A DNA stretch of 64,000 nucleotides, from contig NC_056750.1 in the NCBI RefSeq assembly GCF_019279795.1, positions 698,965,394 through 699,029,393 on the forward strand, written 5' to 3'. Positions 1-10,768 of the stretch are shown piece after piece. The notes under the pieces are model-generated. The model did no database searches and had not been told where the DNA came from. It was given only the letters and a program-made list of their open reading frames with translations. The translations under genes and the position numbers were made by a program. How positions within the stretch are numbered: position 1 is the stretch's first letter; the number at the start of each line of letters is the position of its first letter. Source of the stretch: Protopterus annectens (taxonomy: Eukaryota > Chordata > Ceratodontiformes > Protopteridae).

Positions 1-826
1 ATATAGTTCTGAGCTTGTTTTAACAGCCAAGACCTTATATACAAATTATGCAGGGGGCATCAAAATAAATATGATGACAGCATCTGAGAAAGGTAATACT
101 GATCTTTAAAATACTTTAGGTAGTACTTTTACCTGTGTGTAAGAATTATATTTCTTATCAAATAGACAAACTTCATTTATGGACATATGGTAAAAGAAAG
201 ATTGATCAACCTTTATCGAACTGACAATGTATTCATTAAAAGACTTGCAAAAATTTATAATTTTGGGATCATAACTCTTGCCTATTGTACCTTTCATGGA
301 AGCATAGACCTTAAGTATGGTTTACATGTGTGATACGCATGACATCAAAACCACAAGGTGTATTAGTTCTACCTTCTGTTTGCAAATCACAAGCAGGTTA
401 GAATACAGGACCAGTTTGCGAAACCAATATGAGAGAATAGAAGCCTACATCAGCCAGTCCCATTCTCTCGTCAATTGTTCCTCCATCTCCCAGGCTAACA
501 GTCATATGTGGGTCTTCCAAGTCACATCACTTTATCCCTGTGCCACAGGGCCAGAACCCCCTGCCCTAAAAAATGACATTTCATCCAGAAAAAAATATAG
601 TATTATTCTATAAGACATCATACTCCTCTCTGTCATCTTAAGAATGCAACTTGCACAAACATTTGTTTAACATCTTTGTTGATATGAAGTTGTGATAAAA
701 ATACATACAACTTTCTAATCTCAAAAAGTCCCTTTAATAATTGTGTGTTTAGAAACATGAATGTCTTTAAAAGGAAACACAAATTCAACAGAAGCTGATA
801 AACTGATTAAAGATTATTGTCTTAAG

Positions 827-910
<84 letters not shown>

Positions 911-3900
911 ATTTGATAATGTAATTAGAAATTGGATTTGTTATCAGTTTTGTGTAAGTGTGTCTGCTGTGTCTGGAGATATACTGAAGTACAAAAACAG
1001 TAAATGGCAAAACATTGATCCAGAAAGATTGAAATTCAAAATTTAAAAAAGAAAAAAAAAAACAAAGCTCACATTTTATGTGGGGAAGCACTTCTGCTCC
1101 CCCTACACTCCCTGCTAATTATATATACTCACTCCAAGACTGCACAGCAACAGGGAAAGGGTAACATTTTACTGCTATTCTGCAGCCTCCCACCAAGTAA
1201 TACCAGCAGAAGTATTATTTGATTGCTACTGCCGGCAGCAACAGCTTTTGATATTAATCAATTTGTATGTAATCCTTATATGTTGGTTTATGTGTGAATA
1301 TGTACTTCACTCAGTCAAATGTTCAGCAGTCTAAACGTCTGTCTGAACTGTGAAAAGACCAGTGACTGAACATGAAGAGATCACAAATTACTCGTATTTT
1401 AATGTTTGAGATTGCAGTAGAATGGGGATTAGAAATTTGCCAAGTCCTCACTGCTGTGTGATATTGGACTTGGTATATAAGAAAGAGGAGGTGTGGGGGA
1501 TGCAAGGGTTGTATTCTTATAGAGTAGGCATTAGGAGTGTGCAGGAAAATGAATGCTTGAATAAAAAGGTGGAATTTGTGAGAATGTGCAAGATTTTGTT
1601 ATTAGGATTAGGTAATGGGATAGATTTAGTGCTGTACTTGTTCTGGGTTCTTTTGTCTTTACGAGTGTTACTTTTAAAGAAAGTTTTTTTAGTAACCTAA
1701 TATGCAGGGTTAATGTTAAGGGCAGGGCTAAGGTTAAGATTAGCCTACATGAGTAGGGTTGTGCAGGCAGGTGAAGTGAAGAGTTTTACAATGTTTTTGT
1801 ACTCACTTTACTTCAGTCATTTACCAGATTGACAATGCATTCATTAAAAGACTTATAAGAAGTTCTGATACCTCCACTCCCTTTTGTTTTGACTAACTCT
1901 CTTACACTGACAGCACAAAATGCAATTGTTAGAACAATAAAATTTTAGACTCTTTTGGTTAGGGTTATGATACCTGCTTTAACAGACAGTAAGTTGTGTA
2001 TGAACTTTCTTACGGTCAGGAATATAGATAGCAAAGACGAAAATACTGCTACAAGTTTAAATGTGCTGTCCTCCTCTACATCTGTCATGCTGCCTCTTAA
2101 AACACTACAGAAATGAAATGGACATGTGGACATGTGCCTGAATGATGCTACAGGCGAAGTAACAATTGAGTTCTAATTCTAATGTGCACTACACATTCCC
2201 GAGTGGCACTTAAACCAAAGGCAGGGTTAATACACTGTATTGCCAGAAATCTGATGTGTGAGAAGCTCTAGTAATAAGACATGTGAAGGGCACCACTTTA
2301 TTGTCACTATAGGAAAAATGTTTCAGACATCAAAATTAGAAATCACCACTTAGTTTCCACTAGAAATCGGCTTCAAACACAGGTTCTGCAATTTCATCCA
2401 CATAGAATTTGTCTTACACCACTCTGAACCATGGAATAAAACATAAAACATTATTTTTAAAATGATGATATACATCATAATAAAGAAAAAAGTAACTACA
2501 GACACCACATATCAAGTCATGTCCCTGCATTTTCAGCAGTCGTAATGTCAAGGTTACACTTTCCTGTTACTCAATACTCATTTAACAGCTGAAATTTGCA
2601 AGACGAAAATGGGTTGCTGTGCGATCCAATGTACCTTTAAGGAAATATATCGAAGGGCTCTCACTGCCATATTTATAACCAAAATACTAATTTTAAATAT
2701 TTACAAGTCCATAAAACACAAAGAGAAATGTTAAAAGGCCCTGCTTCATTTTTTTACTTCTACAAAAATGCATAAATCACTAAGGTACAAATCTGAACAG
2801 CTACTAATCAAAAAACATAAAAGGTACTTTATTGTTTGTATGTGTATCTATATCGGTCTGTGACAGCATTCAAAGCTGCTGTTTTAGATGTCACTTGTTC
2901 GCAATAAAAACGACCACAGCATTTTGTTACCTCAGCAAATGGTTAAAAAGCAGTTACTCAAGTGGTTCAGAAGTAAATGCCCAGAGGCACAAGATTTAAC
3001 AAAACAAACAGGAGATTAAAACACAGATAACAAAGATTGTCATAACAGCAAGGGGGGTTATTATTCTGCTAATAATTCCTTATATTTAAGATTATATCTT
3101 TGCTGGTAAACACCTAAGATCTTTTATTTGGGTATACTGAAAATTATAGACTTCAAGACATGGACAACACTTAAGTTCACATTGTGCATTTTCACTCCAC
3201 ACTCCACCTCAGAGTGAGCAGCAGTTTAATTTTTTGTAAACATAATGCATGCACAAATTATGTGAATATATGTACTTATATTAGTTATCTACATCAACAT
3301 TCATCCAGTTCAGTAACTGACATACTGAAACCTTCCCTGAGAAACAATAGAAGCAAACCAAGAACAAGAGCTGTATGGGATCCCTATCCTTACCATGACA
3401 CATAGTCACACCGACACCTATGGAATATACATCACTGGAGATTAACCTGTGCACATATCTGAAATTTGTGAGGAAAGCAAAAGCCATGATAGAACCCCAT
3501 ATTTAATAAGAAAAACATGCAAAATGTACACATCATGTACCATAGCACAGAACTGTACTGATAAATGCTATCAGACAGCAATACTGACTACTAAACCACA
3601 ATGCTACTTACCTACACACAGCCACAAGTACATAGTGACAAACTGCTTTGTCAAGGATCTTCATTTCACACAAATGCATACACAATCATCTGAGGCAGAC
3701 ACCAAATGCATACTGTAACCCAAGTTTTAAGTAAAAAGAAACAATACTTAACTGCTTACCAACAATATTCCAAAATAAATAGGTTGTGTTTCTTCTTCAC
3801 TGAGCAAAACAAGTCAATTTGCCCAAAATGCTGTGTGTTAGATAATTCTGAAATTCTACTTTAAGTAATACCACTTTTACTCAGCGGCAAGAATATGATT

Positions 3901-4144
3901 ACATATAACTTTAAGTGCCATTTATTCTGCAGAAACTGAAGTGCTCTAATCACAATAATTCAGACAAGAGTTTTGGAAATAGTGCATTCTTCCACATCCG
4001 CTGAAAAAAAAAAAAATGCAAATACTATTTCTCAGTAAATCCCAGTATGAGCCTTTCTTGTGTGTATCTGTGACCCCAGAGGTGAAAAAACTGAATAGAT
4101 GTGGGTAGGGATACAGCTTCCACTAAGGGTGGTTAGGCTAGAAA
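1..4144. other. No gene recognised; AT-rich unique-looking DNA
   Basis: I see no supported coding region here. Open frames are short, lack family motifs and are interrupted on both strands. The stretch holds one long (GT)n tract and, at about 1700-1770, several GGTTAAG/GGGTTA words resembling those at 35.9 kb. It is probably intergenic or intronic. Confidence 0.6.
829..908. repeat. (GT)n microsatellite
   Basis: About 80 bp of almost pure GT dinucleotides, ending in GCGT. Open frames across it on either strand are repeat artefacts. Confidence 0.97.
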
Positions 4145-4316
4145 AAGAAGTTATGTACCGACCATAACGTTCCATGTTAGTTGTCTTCATCTCGCCTTCT
4201 TTCTTGCTGGTTGGGATCGGAGCCGAGGCCATCTTCTATAGCTCGAGAGCTGTTTACTGGCTCGAGGCTACCCCTTATCCCATGATACCTAGCGATAGCT
4301 ACCCAGATCTCATTTG
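4145..4316. repeat. DIRS copy 1 left inverted terminal repeat
   Basis: Its reverse complement matches 10132-10285, including the words AGATCTGGGTAGCTA, ATCATGGGATAAGGGGTAG and GGCTCCGATCCCAACCAGCA. It is the 3' terminal repeat of the minus-strand element and contains a TCGGAGCCGA palindrome. Confidence 0.9.
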
Positions 4317-4472
4317 AAATAGCTAACCCCAGACATAGCCAGAGAATCAACCTGTCCAAGCAAACAGGTTGAGCATCTCTAAGTCAGTACAGGAAACAAA
4401 CCAGAAAACACTCAGCCAGTGAAACCAAAACTCCTCTCGATCCAATAGGACAGGGGGCCGGAGGGTGGGACA

Positions 4473-4577
4473 CAAGAAAGAAGGTGAGATGAAGACAACT
4501 AACATGGAATATTATGGTAGGTACATAACTTCTTTATGTTAAGTTGTCTATCTCGCCTTCGTTCTTGCTGTTTGGAA
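4473..4577. repeat. DIRS copy 1 internal complementary region (ICR)
   Basis: The left half (CAAGAAAGAAGGTGAGATGA to ACATAACTTCTT) is the reverse complement of the outermost left end at 4145-4205. The right half (TTAAGTTGTCTATCTCGCC to TTCTTGCTG) is the reverse complement of the outermost right end near 10250-10285. In DIRS elements this region is thought to align the two ends of the reverse-transcribed product so that a circle can close. Confidence 0.88.
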
Positions 4578-4609
4578 CAGCGTCCCTAGCACCTACAATC
4601 CTGGGCGGC

Positions 4610-5904
4610 TCATTGAAACAGACTCTTCAGAACAGTGGAACCAAAGTCAGCTCTGCTCCTGGAGACCATATCTAGCTTGTAATGAGAAATAAAAGTATGA
4701 GGATTTGCCCACGTAGCAGCTGCACAGATAGAATCTATGGGCAACCTAGATTGGAAGGCTACAGAGGTAGCCAAAGCCCTAGTAGAATGACCTTTCAGTT
4801 TGATAGACAACTCTTTGTTTCTCAGTTGATAAATGAAAGTAATAATGTGAGACAACCACCTGGATAAGGTCACTTTGAAAACTGGGAGACCTTGTTTGCC
4901 TAGAGCATAGGAAAGGAATAGTTGGTCCGACTTCCTTATATCCTTAGTCCTATGCAAGTAAAAATGCAATTGTCTATGAACATCCAATTGGTGTAATTTG
5001 TATTCTGCCTTGTTGGTGTGGTTAGGGGAAAACACAGGAAGGTCTATAGATTGGTTTACATTATTTTCTGAGCAGACTTTTGGAAGGAATGAGGGATTAG
5101 TCCTCAGAGCAACCCTCTCCTTATGAAAAACCAAGTATGGAGGACGAACACATAGTGCCTGAAGTTCAGAGACACATCTGGCTGAAGTAATAGCTACCAG
5201 AAAGAGTGTTTTCCAAGATAGAAACTTAACGGAGCAGGACCCTGCAGGTTCAAAGGGGGGCATAACTAAGGAGGTTAGTACCAAATTAAGGTCCCACGGA
5301 GGAGGGGGATCTCTCACTGGAGGTCTAAGGAGAGTAGTCCCCCTTAAAAAGGCTTTACAGAGCTTATGAAACATAATGTTTGAATTAGACAACCCAACAT
5401 GAAAGTTTGAAATGGCTGCCAATTGAACCCTGATTGTAGCAGAAGCAAACCCAGAATGACAACATTGTGCTAGGAACTCCAAAATTTCGTGGACTGGGGC
5501 TGAAAAGGGATCTACGTTCCTAGCCTCTGCTCAACAAGAAAAACGTTTCCATTTGCTAGCATAAGTTTTTCTAGTTGTGGACTTGTGAGAGAAGACAATA
5601 ATCTCACACACAGCTGGGGAAATGCTGGGATCCTGGCTAAGGTTGGAAGTGGAGCAACCAAGCTGTGAGCTGGAGTGTTTGGAGGGATTGATGCAGCCTG
5701 CCTGAATGATGAATCATTAGGTCTGGAATCGGATCCAGAGTCCAGGGCTGATCGAGAAGGTAATGGTGCCAGAACGGAAACCATATCTGTCGAGGCCAGT
5801 AGCGGGCAATGAGGATCATTTTGCAACCCAACGATATTGCTTTCTGTATGAGTTTCAGTATCAGGGGAAACAGAGGGAAGGCATAAAGAAGTCCCTGAGG
5901 CCAA
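4610..5904 (-). pseudogene. DIRS tyrosine recombinase (YR), copy 1, inactive
   Basis: This is the integrase-type tyrosine recombinase that would insert the circular DIRS DNA. The N-terminal part (SHKSTTRK, ASKWKRFS, core-binding domain) has an in-frame TGA at 5531-5533 where relatives have Trp. The N-terminal extension lies in another frame and overlaps pol. Downstream the catalytic domain is open to a TGA at 4610: TSARCVSELQAL (box I), HSTRALATS (box II His-x-x-Arg), HTFISHYKLD (nucleophile Tyr). The box I catalytic Arg is Cys here (codon 5174-5176), whereas copies 2 and 3 have Arg. No ATG starts the catalytic part. With a stop, a frame change and a lost catalytic residue, the product would be dead. 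Family assignment is very sure. Confidence 0.92.
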
Positions 5905-7590
5905 TCATGAACTAGAGCGTTTCTGGGAGTGTGACCTGGAAGCTGAAGAAGGGAGAAGTAGATGCTGCATTTGCTGTTGAAGGGGGTGGCAAAAAGATCG
6001 CAGCAAGGCTGTGCCCATTTGTGGAAGATCAGATCCGTAACTATCTGATTCAGAGACCACTCATGAGGCATGAGAATAGCCCTGCTGAGCCTGTCCACTA
6101 TGACGTTGGACCTCCCAGGGATGTGCGTCGCAATCAGAAATCGTTGGGAGGAAATCGCCCACTGCCAGAGTCTGAGTGCTTCTCGACATAGGGGGTAGGA
6201 CCTGGTTCCGCCCTTCTTGTTGATGTACCACACCACTGACATGTTGACCGTTTGAAATGAAATGGTCCCAGAAGGGAGAGAGTCCTGAAGAGCTTGCAAC
6301 ACTAGGAGCACGGCTCTCATTTCCAGGACGTTTATATGCAGATGGTACTTGTGAGGCTGCCAAGTGCCTTGGACTGCCCCCCCCCACCCTATCAGGGAGG
6401 CATCTGTGGTCACTGTGGCAACCTGAGTCACTAGTGGGGAGACCATCCACCAGGAAAGGGGAATTTTACATGCTTCTGTAATCATGATCATGTGAGACAT
6501 GGGCAGCTGTTGGAAAGACCACTGTGTGAACAGAAGCCACTGAAGGATCCTCATGTGAAAGCGGGCCAGTGGGATTAGAAGAATTGCCTCTGCCATGGAA
6601 CCCAGAGTTTGAAGGATGAACCTGATTTGGATCCTTTTGCTCTGCATTAGAATTTGTACTTGCTGGTGAATTGTAGACACCCTTTCTGGTGGTAGCATTG
6701 CGGACATGTTCCTTGTGTCTAAGTCTGCCCCTATATAGGTGATAGATTGACAGGGCAACAAGGCAGATTTTTCGAAGTTTATTGTAATGCCTAGCTGGGA
6801 GCAGATTGTGATTGTGTAGTCCCTGGCTTGCAGAAGTTGATGCCTGGTAGTAGCAGTGAGGAGTCAGTCATCTACATATGGAAACACCTGGAATCCTCGA
6901 CATCTCAGGTGAGCCGTGACCACTGCCATACATTTGGTGAACACCCTGGGGGCTGTGGTGAGACCAAAGGGCAGGGCTCTGAACTGGTAATGACTGGTTC
7001 CCAGCCGGAAGCAAAGGAATCTCCTGGAGCGCCTGTCCATTTTGATGTGGTAGTACGCATCCTAAAGATCTATGGAGCACATCCAATTGTCCTGACCCAG
7101 AAAGGGTAGAATGGACTGTAGCGTGACCATCTGAAACTTTCTTCTTTGAACAGACTTGTTTAGTCTGCTGAGATCCAGAATCGGTCTCCAGTCCCCTGTC
7201 TTTTTTGGTACCAAAAAGAACCTTGAGTAAGTTCCGGATCCTTGTTGGTCTGCCGGGACTTCCTGGATGACTCTTATTTTCTAGCAGTTTTGAAACTTCT
7301 ATGACTGCTTGGTCGCTCAGATTGGGTGGAACACCTGGAAGGGATTTGCTTGACGGTAAGGGGGGTTGAGAGAAGGGAATTTTGTAACCTTAGGATATAA
7401 TTGACTGTACTCATTTGTCTTGTGTTAAATTTTGCCAGGCTTCTGGGTACAGTGAAAGTCTTCCCCCGACTGCCTCCAGAGGTGGGCAGCCGGGAAACCC
7501 TTCAGGGATGCTGAAGGGGCTTCTCAGAGAAGGATTCTCTATTGCCCTGGTTCTGCGGACCCCCTCTGCCATGAGGGTGGCGTCTGTTGT
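5637..7590 (-). pseudogene. DIRS pol (reverse transcriptase-RNase H), copy 1
   Basis: RT palm motifs read in order: SIDL-stop-DAYYHIKMD, PFGLTTAPRVFTK, then YVDD (6867-6878) instead of the YLDD of sister copies. In-frame stops are TAG at 7062-7064, where copy 2 has Gln, and TGA at 6864-6866, where copies 2 and 3 have Trp. From 6761 to 5637 the frame is open for 374 codons, covering the RT thumb and RNase H: TTDAS (first Asp, 6396-6410), NVLEM (Glu), QTVNMSVVWYIN. In the last motif the catalytic Asp is Val (codon 6246-6248). The C-terminal domain after RNase H (DLFATPFNSK, YAFPLFPLI, WPRQIWFPF) is the region DIRS elements carry before YR; I could not confirm a methyltransferase fold. The upstream pol segment (LEAVGGRLSLYPEAWQ) is in another frame. 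Confidence 0.92.
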
Positions 7591-9728
7591 TGTTTCCCCC
7601 TCTGCTCCTGGAAGAAAAATCGCTACGTGTGTCAGGCGAGGCTCCCTGGGATTTTCGGTACCACATTTTACCACTCTTCTGACCCTTGGGGTATGGTCGG
7701 GAAGGACTGGAAAAATGGACTCCCATGGCAGAGAGAGTCTTGCCTTCTTGCTCACACTTAGTCAAAGTGTCTTTCACCTGTGGTCCAAAAAGAAAGGAAC
7801 CATCAAAGGGGGTGTTGGTGAATGACGCTCTAAAGGGTTCAGCAAAATTACACAGCTGCATCCATGCATGTCTCCTAAGAGCCATGCCTGTACCTGCAGC
7901 TCTACTTGCACCATCGGCTGCATAAGAAATGAGCCTCATGGAGGAGTTGACTAAAGAATTAAGGGTCACCAGCTGGGAAGCCACTTTAGCTTGAGCCCCC
8001 TCAGCTGATGGATCTTGAAGGGTATCTCTGAGCTCTTTAAGGAGATCCCTCTGAAGCCGGGTAAAATGGCATAAGTAGTTCAGTGATCTCATAGAAAAGG
8101 TCGCTGAAGCAAACATTCACTTCCCATATCTGTCCATGGTCCTAGACTCCTTGTTAGGAGGATGAACAGATGAAGAGGTTTCCGCTAACTCTTTTTTGGT
8201 GGCTGCTGCTACCACCATGGCATCAACAGGAACACCTTTGGTAAGGAACTGCTTATCACTTTGTGCTGTGATGAACTTGCCAGGTCTCCTCGGAGTTGGT
8301 TCCACTGTATCTGGGGCTGACCAAGCCTTTCGAGCCACCACTGACATAAGTGGATCGAAAGGCGGAGAAACCCAGGAGGTGGAAGGTTGGAAACCGAATG
8401 CATCCAGGAATACAGACTCATCCTCGGTAGGGGCTAGGGCATTCCAGTTCCCCCTCTGCTTAAGCATTTCTAGGATGTCTGAAAAGGAAACATCTTCAGA
8501 GGGGGATCTCGGGGACCCTTCCGAATCATCTGTCTGTATCAGAAGCAACAGACTCAGGGGAGTCAATGTGCTTCCTCTTGCACTTCTTCTTACAAGGGGG
8601 CTCCTCTGAATGATCAGGGGAGGCCTCGGAAGAAAAGGAAACACCCAATGGGGTGCCCTGAAGTGCCGGTTCCCCACACTTGGGGTGTGGAGAAGGAGCA
8701 GAGGTTGGCACAGGCACTACTGGAGATGGAGCCGACGGGGCCGATAGTGGAACTGACTCAGTGGCCAGCACACTCCTCATGACATTGAAGGCTTCCCTGC
8801 CACGATGCAGAGAAGGCTCCGGTTCAGAGGAAATCGGAATTCTTCTCTGCACCGAGGGAAATGGCTCCGAGGCCGATGTAGGAGCAGAGTTCACCTGCGC
8901 CGAAGCCCCGAGAGGGAGAACGGGGTCGGACAAGGGTCCAATGCCACTTGCCCCCTCGGAGCTGACGAGGGAGCCCTGGTGTCCAGATCCCTCGACGGAT
9001 GGCATCATCGAGGGAATCGGAGCCGACGATGGAACCGAAGGAGATAGCGTTATCGGAGCCGACGGTTCCACTACTCAAACCCCAATGAACTCCGGCTCCG
9101 AGCTCAATGGAGTCATAGGAGGAACATCAATATAAGTGGATGGAGCAGACACCTGTTGAGGAGGGCTGGACAACATATTGGCAAGTGCCTGTGACTTTAG
9201 CAACCTACTGACCACTCTCTCCACGTCGTGATCCGAGAGCCTAGAGGATCGAGAGGAGTGAGAAGATCTGTGAGTGCGCACGCTCTGAAGCAGGGGAGAC
9301 TGAGGAGCCAAATGTATCGATTCCAGAGAAGGGGAACTCAGCCTCTTGTGGCTCCGCGAAGGCTCTGAAGTTTCTGATGGAGCCGACGGGGAGATAGTCT
9401 TATCGGTTCCAGTCAGAACCGAAGTAGCAGGTAGAGTCTGAAGCAAAGACGGCTCCGAACTCGGAGCCGATGATTTGGTAGATTTAGGGGATTTCACAGG
9501 CTGAGTCTTGGCTGGTGAATCCTGGGGCTTTAAAAGACCCCTAAGAATAAGCTTATTCTTATGCTCCTGCAGAACTCTTGGACTAAATGCATGGCAGATA
9601 GAACAAGAGTCCTGCAGGTGCACAGCATCTAAACAATAGACACAAGAAGTGTGCCCATCTGTCAGAGACATTTCCTGACAGCATGAGCCACACTTCTTGA
9701 ACCCAGACACCTTGGATTCTTTTGACAT
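7502..9728 (-). pseudogene. DIRS gag-like protein, copy 1
   Basis: This is the structural ORF of the element. The N-terminus starts with a clean ATG (MSKESKVSGFKKCGSC) and carries a zinc-finger-like pattern Cys-x2-Cys, DGH-x2-Cys-x2-Cys, then Cys-x2-Cys. A long Ser/Pro/Ala-rich middle follows, then a Lys/Arg patch (CKKKCKRKH). An in-frame TGA lies at 9075-9077. At 8526-8528 the frame hits TGA and the family-conserved C-terminal half (SFSDILEMLKQRG, STSWVSPPFDPLM, DAMVVAAATKKEL) continues in the +1 frame. A further TGA lies at 8117-8119 (RYGK-stop-MFASATF). The protein ends in an Arg/Gly/Asn-rich tail. The pol frame overlaps the tail in +1. It has no similarity to host genes that I recognise. 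Confidence 0.88.
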
Positions 9729-10131
9729 CCTGTAACAAAAAATACAACAATAGCTAACAAATCAAAATACAGTCTACAGAAAAACACAGTATACTACAGA
9801 CTAAAGCTAAAGTTTTTTTTTTTTTTTTGATAGGAAAGCCTCTAACTCAAACGGCTAGCCTATAAAGAAGTTAGAAGGAAAGCGTCTAACTTAAATGGCT
9901 AACCTGACAAAAAAAAGGATAAGGAGGGGGGAGGGGGAGAACTCTCTAAATTAAACGAGTTCTAAAGGGGAGGGAAGGAAGCTACAAATACACACTTAGC
10001 TAACACAACAAATATAAGACTAAAAGTTAACAATAACCCCTAGGAAAAAGACTATTTCTAGTAAAAAAAGTTCTATAAAGAAACTTTATACGAGCCTGAG
10101 CCAGAAAAATTACACCTCACAGCTGAAGCGC
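9729..10131. other. DIRS copy 1 leader, non-coding
   Basis: A-rich stretch between the gag start and the right ITR, with homopolymer T/A runs near 9811-9828. It should contain the element's promoter and 5' untranslated region. I cannot point to a specific promoter motif. Confidence 0.55.
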
Positions 10132-10285
10132 CAAACAAGATCTGGGTAGCTAGCGCTAGGCATCATGGGATAAGGGGTAGCCTCAAGCCAGTAAACAACT
10201 CTTGAGCTATAGAAGATGGCCGAGTCGGAGCAGAGGATCGGCTCCGATCCCAACCAGCAAGAACTAAGGCGAGACAAATGTCAAC
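10132..10285. repeat. DIRS copy 1 right inverted terminal repeat
   Basis: Reverse complement of 4145-4316 with small differences. It contains GGCCGAGTCGGAGCAGAGG and ATCGGCTCCGATCCC. The exact outer edge lies somewhere in 10275-10287. Confidence 0.88.
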
Positions 10286-10768
10286 TTGCAATATTCTGAT
10301 TGCAGCTTTGTACATTCACACACACTAACCTATTCTAACACTGCAAACTTCTAACGCCAACCGACTCTAACTTGCCCCAAAACTACCTACCCATATCTCT
10401 ACAAAACACTTCCCTGACACTCTCTCCCTAGCGCTTAAGCCTCCTCTTCCTCACTCATCCCCCCATCAATCTGTTCTCCCCTCTCTCTCTCTCTCTCCTT
10501 TCCCTTCCTGTTAGTTCTCTTCCAAAAATGCTATCTTCTTGTAAATATTGTAGATCCATATTCTTGTACTTGTCACAACCAAAGTACAATTGTTCTATGT
10601 AATTACTCTAACATTCAACACTCTCATGTTTCCTTGTTACTCCTGTATTGGTAAAATCAGAAAACTTTAACCTGTGTATTCACTTTGTAACATCCACTTG
10701 TAATTTTCTATTGTTACTTCTCTCGTGTTATTTTCAAATTCTGATACAATATTATGTCTTTAATAAAC
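10286..10768. other. T/C-rich stretch, possible LINE 3' UTR
   Basis: No coding potential. The sequence is pyrimidine-rich (CT run at 10478-10500) and leads directly into the 3'-tail repeat at 10769, so it may be the 3' untranslated part of a LINE whose body was displaced or truncated. I recognise no family. Confidence 0.4.

Larger units (their letters stand above)
4145..10285 (-). mobile_element. DIRS retrotransposon copy 1, complete but decayed
   Basis: About 6.1 kb in minus orientation, in the order right ITR, A-rich leader, gag, pol (RT-RNase H), YR, ICR, left ITR. The two ends are inverted repeats, and the ICR complements both ends, which is the diagnostic DIRS arrangement. No flanking target duplication is visible, as expected for recombinase-mediated integration. 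All three genes carry stops or frame changes, so this copy cannot be autonomous. It belongs to the same subfamily as the elements at 18.0-24.2 kb and 48.7-53.1 kb, with near-identical ends (GAAGTTATGT, CCATAACGTTCCATG). The right boundary is uncertain by about 10 bp. Confidence 0.93.

Noticed and set aside
822..1091. Open frames through (GT)n/(CA)n tracts on both strands
   Set aside because: Dinucleotide repeats give long open frames of alternating residues; no codon or family evidence. The same applies at 40.1-40.4, 56.6-57.0 and 57.8-58.1 kb.
1422..1700. 92-codon plus-strand frame as a small host gene
   Set aside because: No start context, conserved motif or neighbours; hydrophobic, low-complexity translation in AT-rich DNA.
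4610..5482. A start codon for copy 1 recombinase at 5482
   Set aside because: The codon there is TTG within the conserved ILEFLAQ stretch; homologous sequence continues upstream past a nonsense codon.
6061..6450. Alternative minus-strand frame inside copy 1 RNase H
   Set aside because: Overlaps the motif-bearing frame (TTDAS, NVLEM) in another register and does not match any domain.
8680..9135. Plus-strand frames antisense to DIRS gag (also 22853-23196 and 29396-30295)
   Set aside because: Long open frames opposite GC-rich gag are shadows of the minus-strand gene; they show no conserved motifs.
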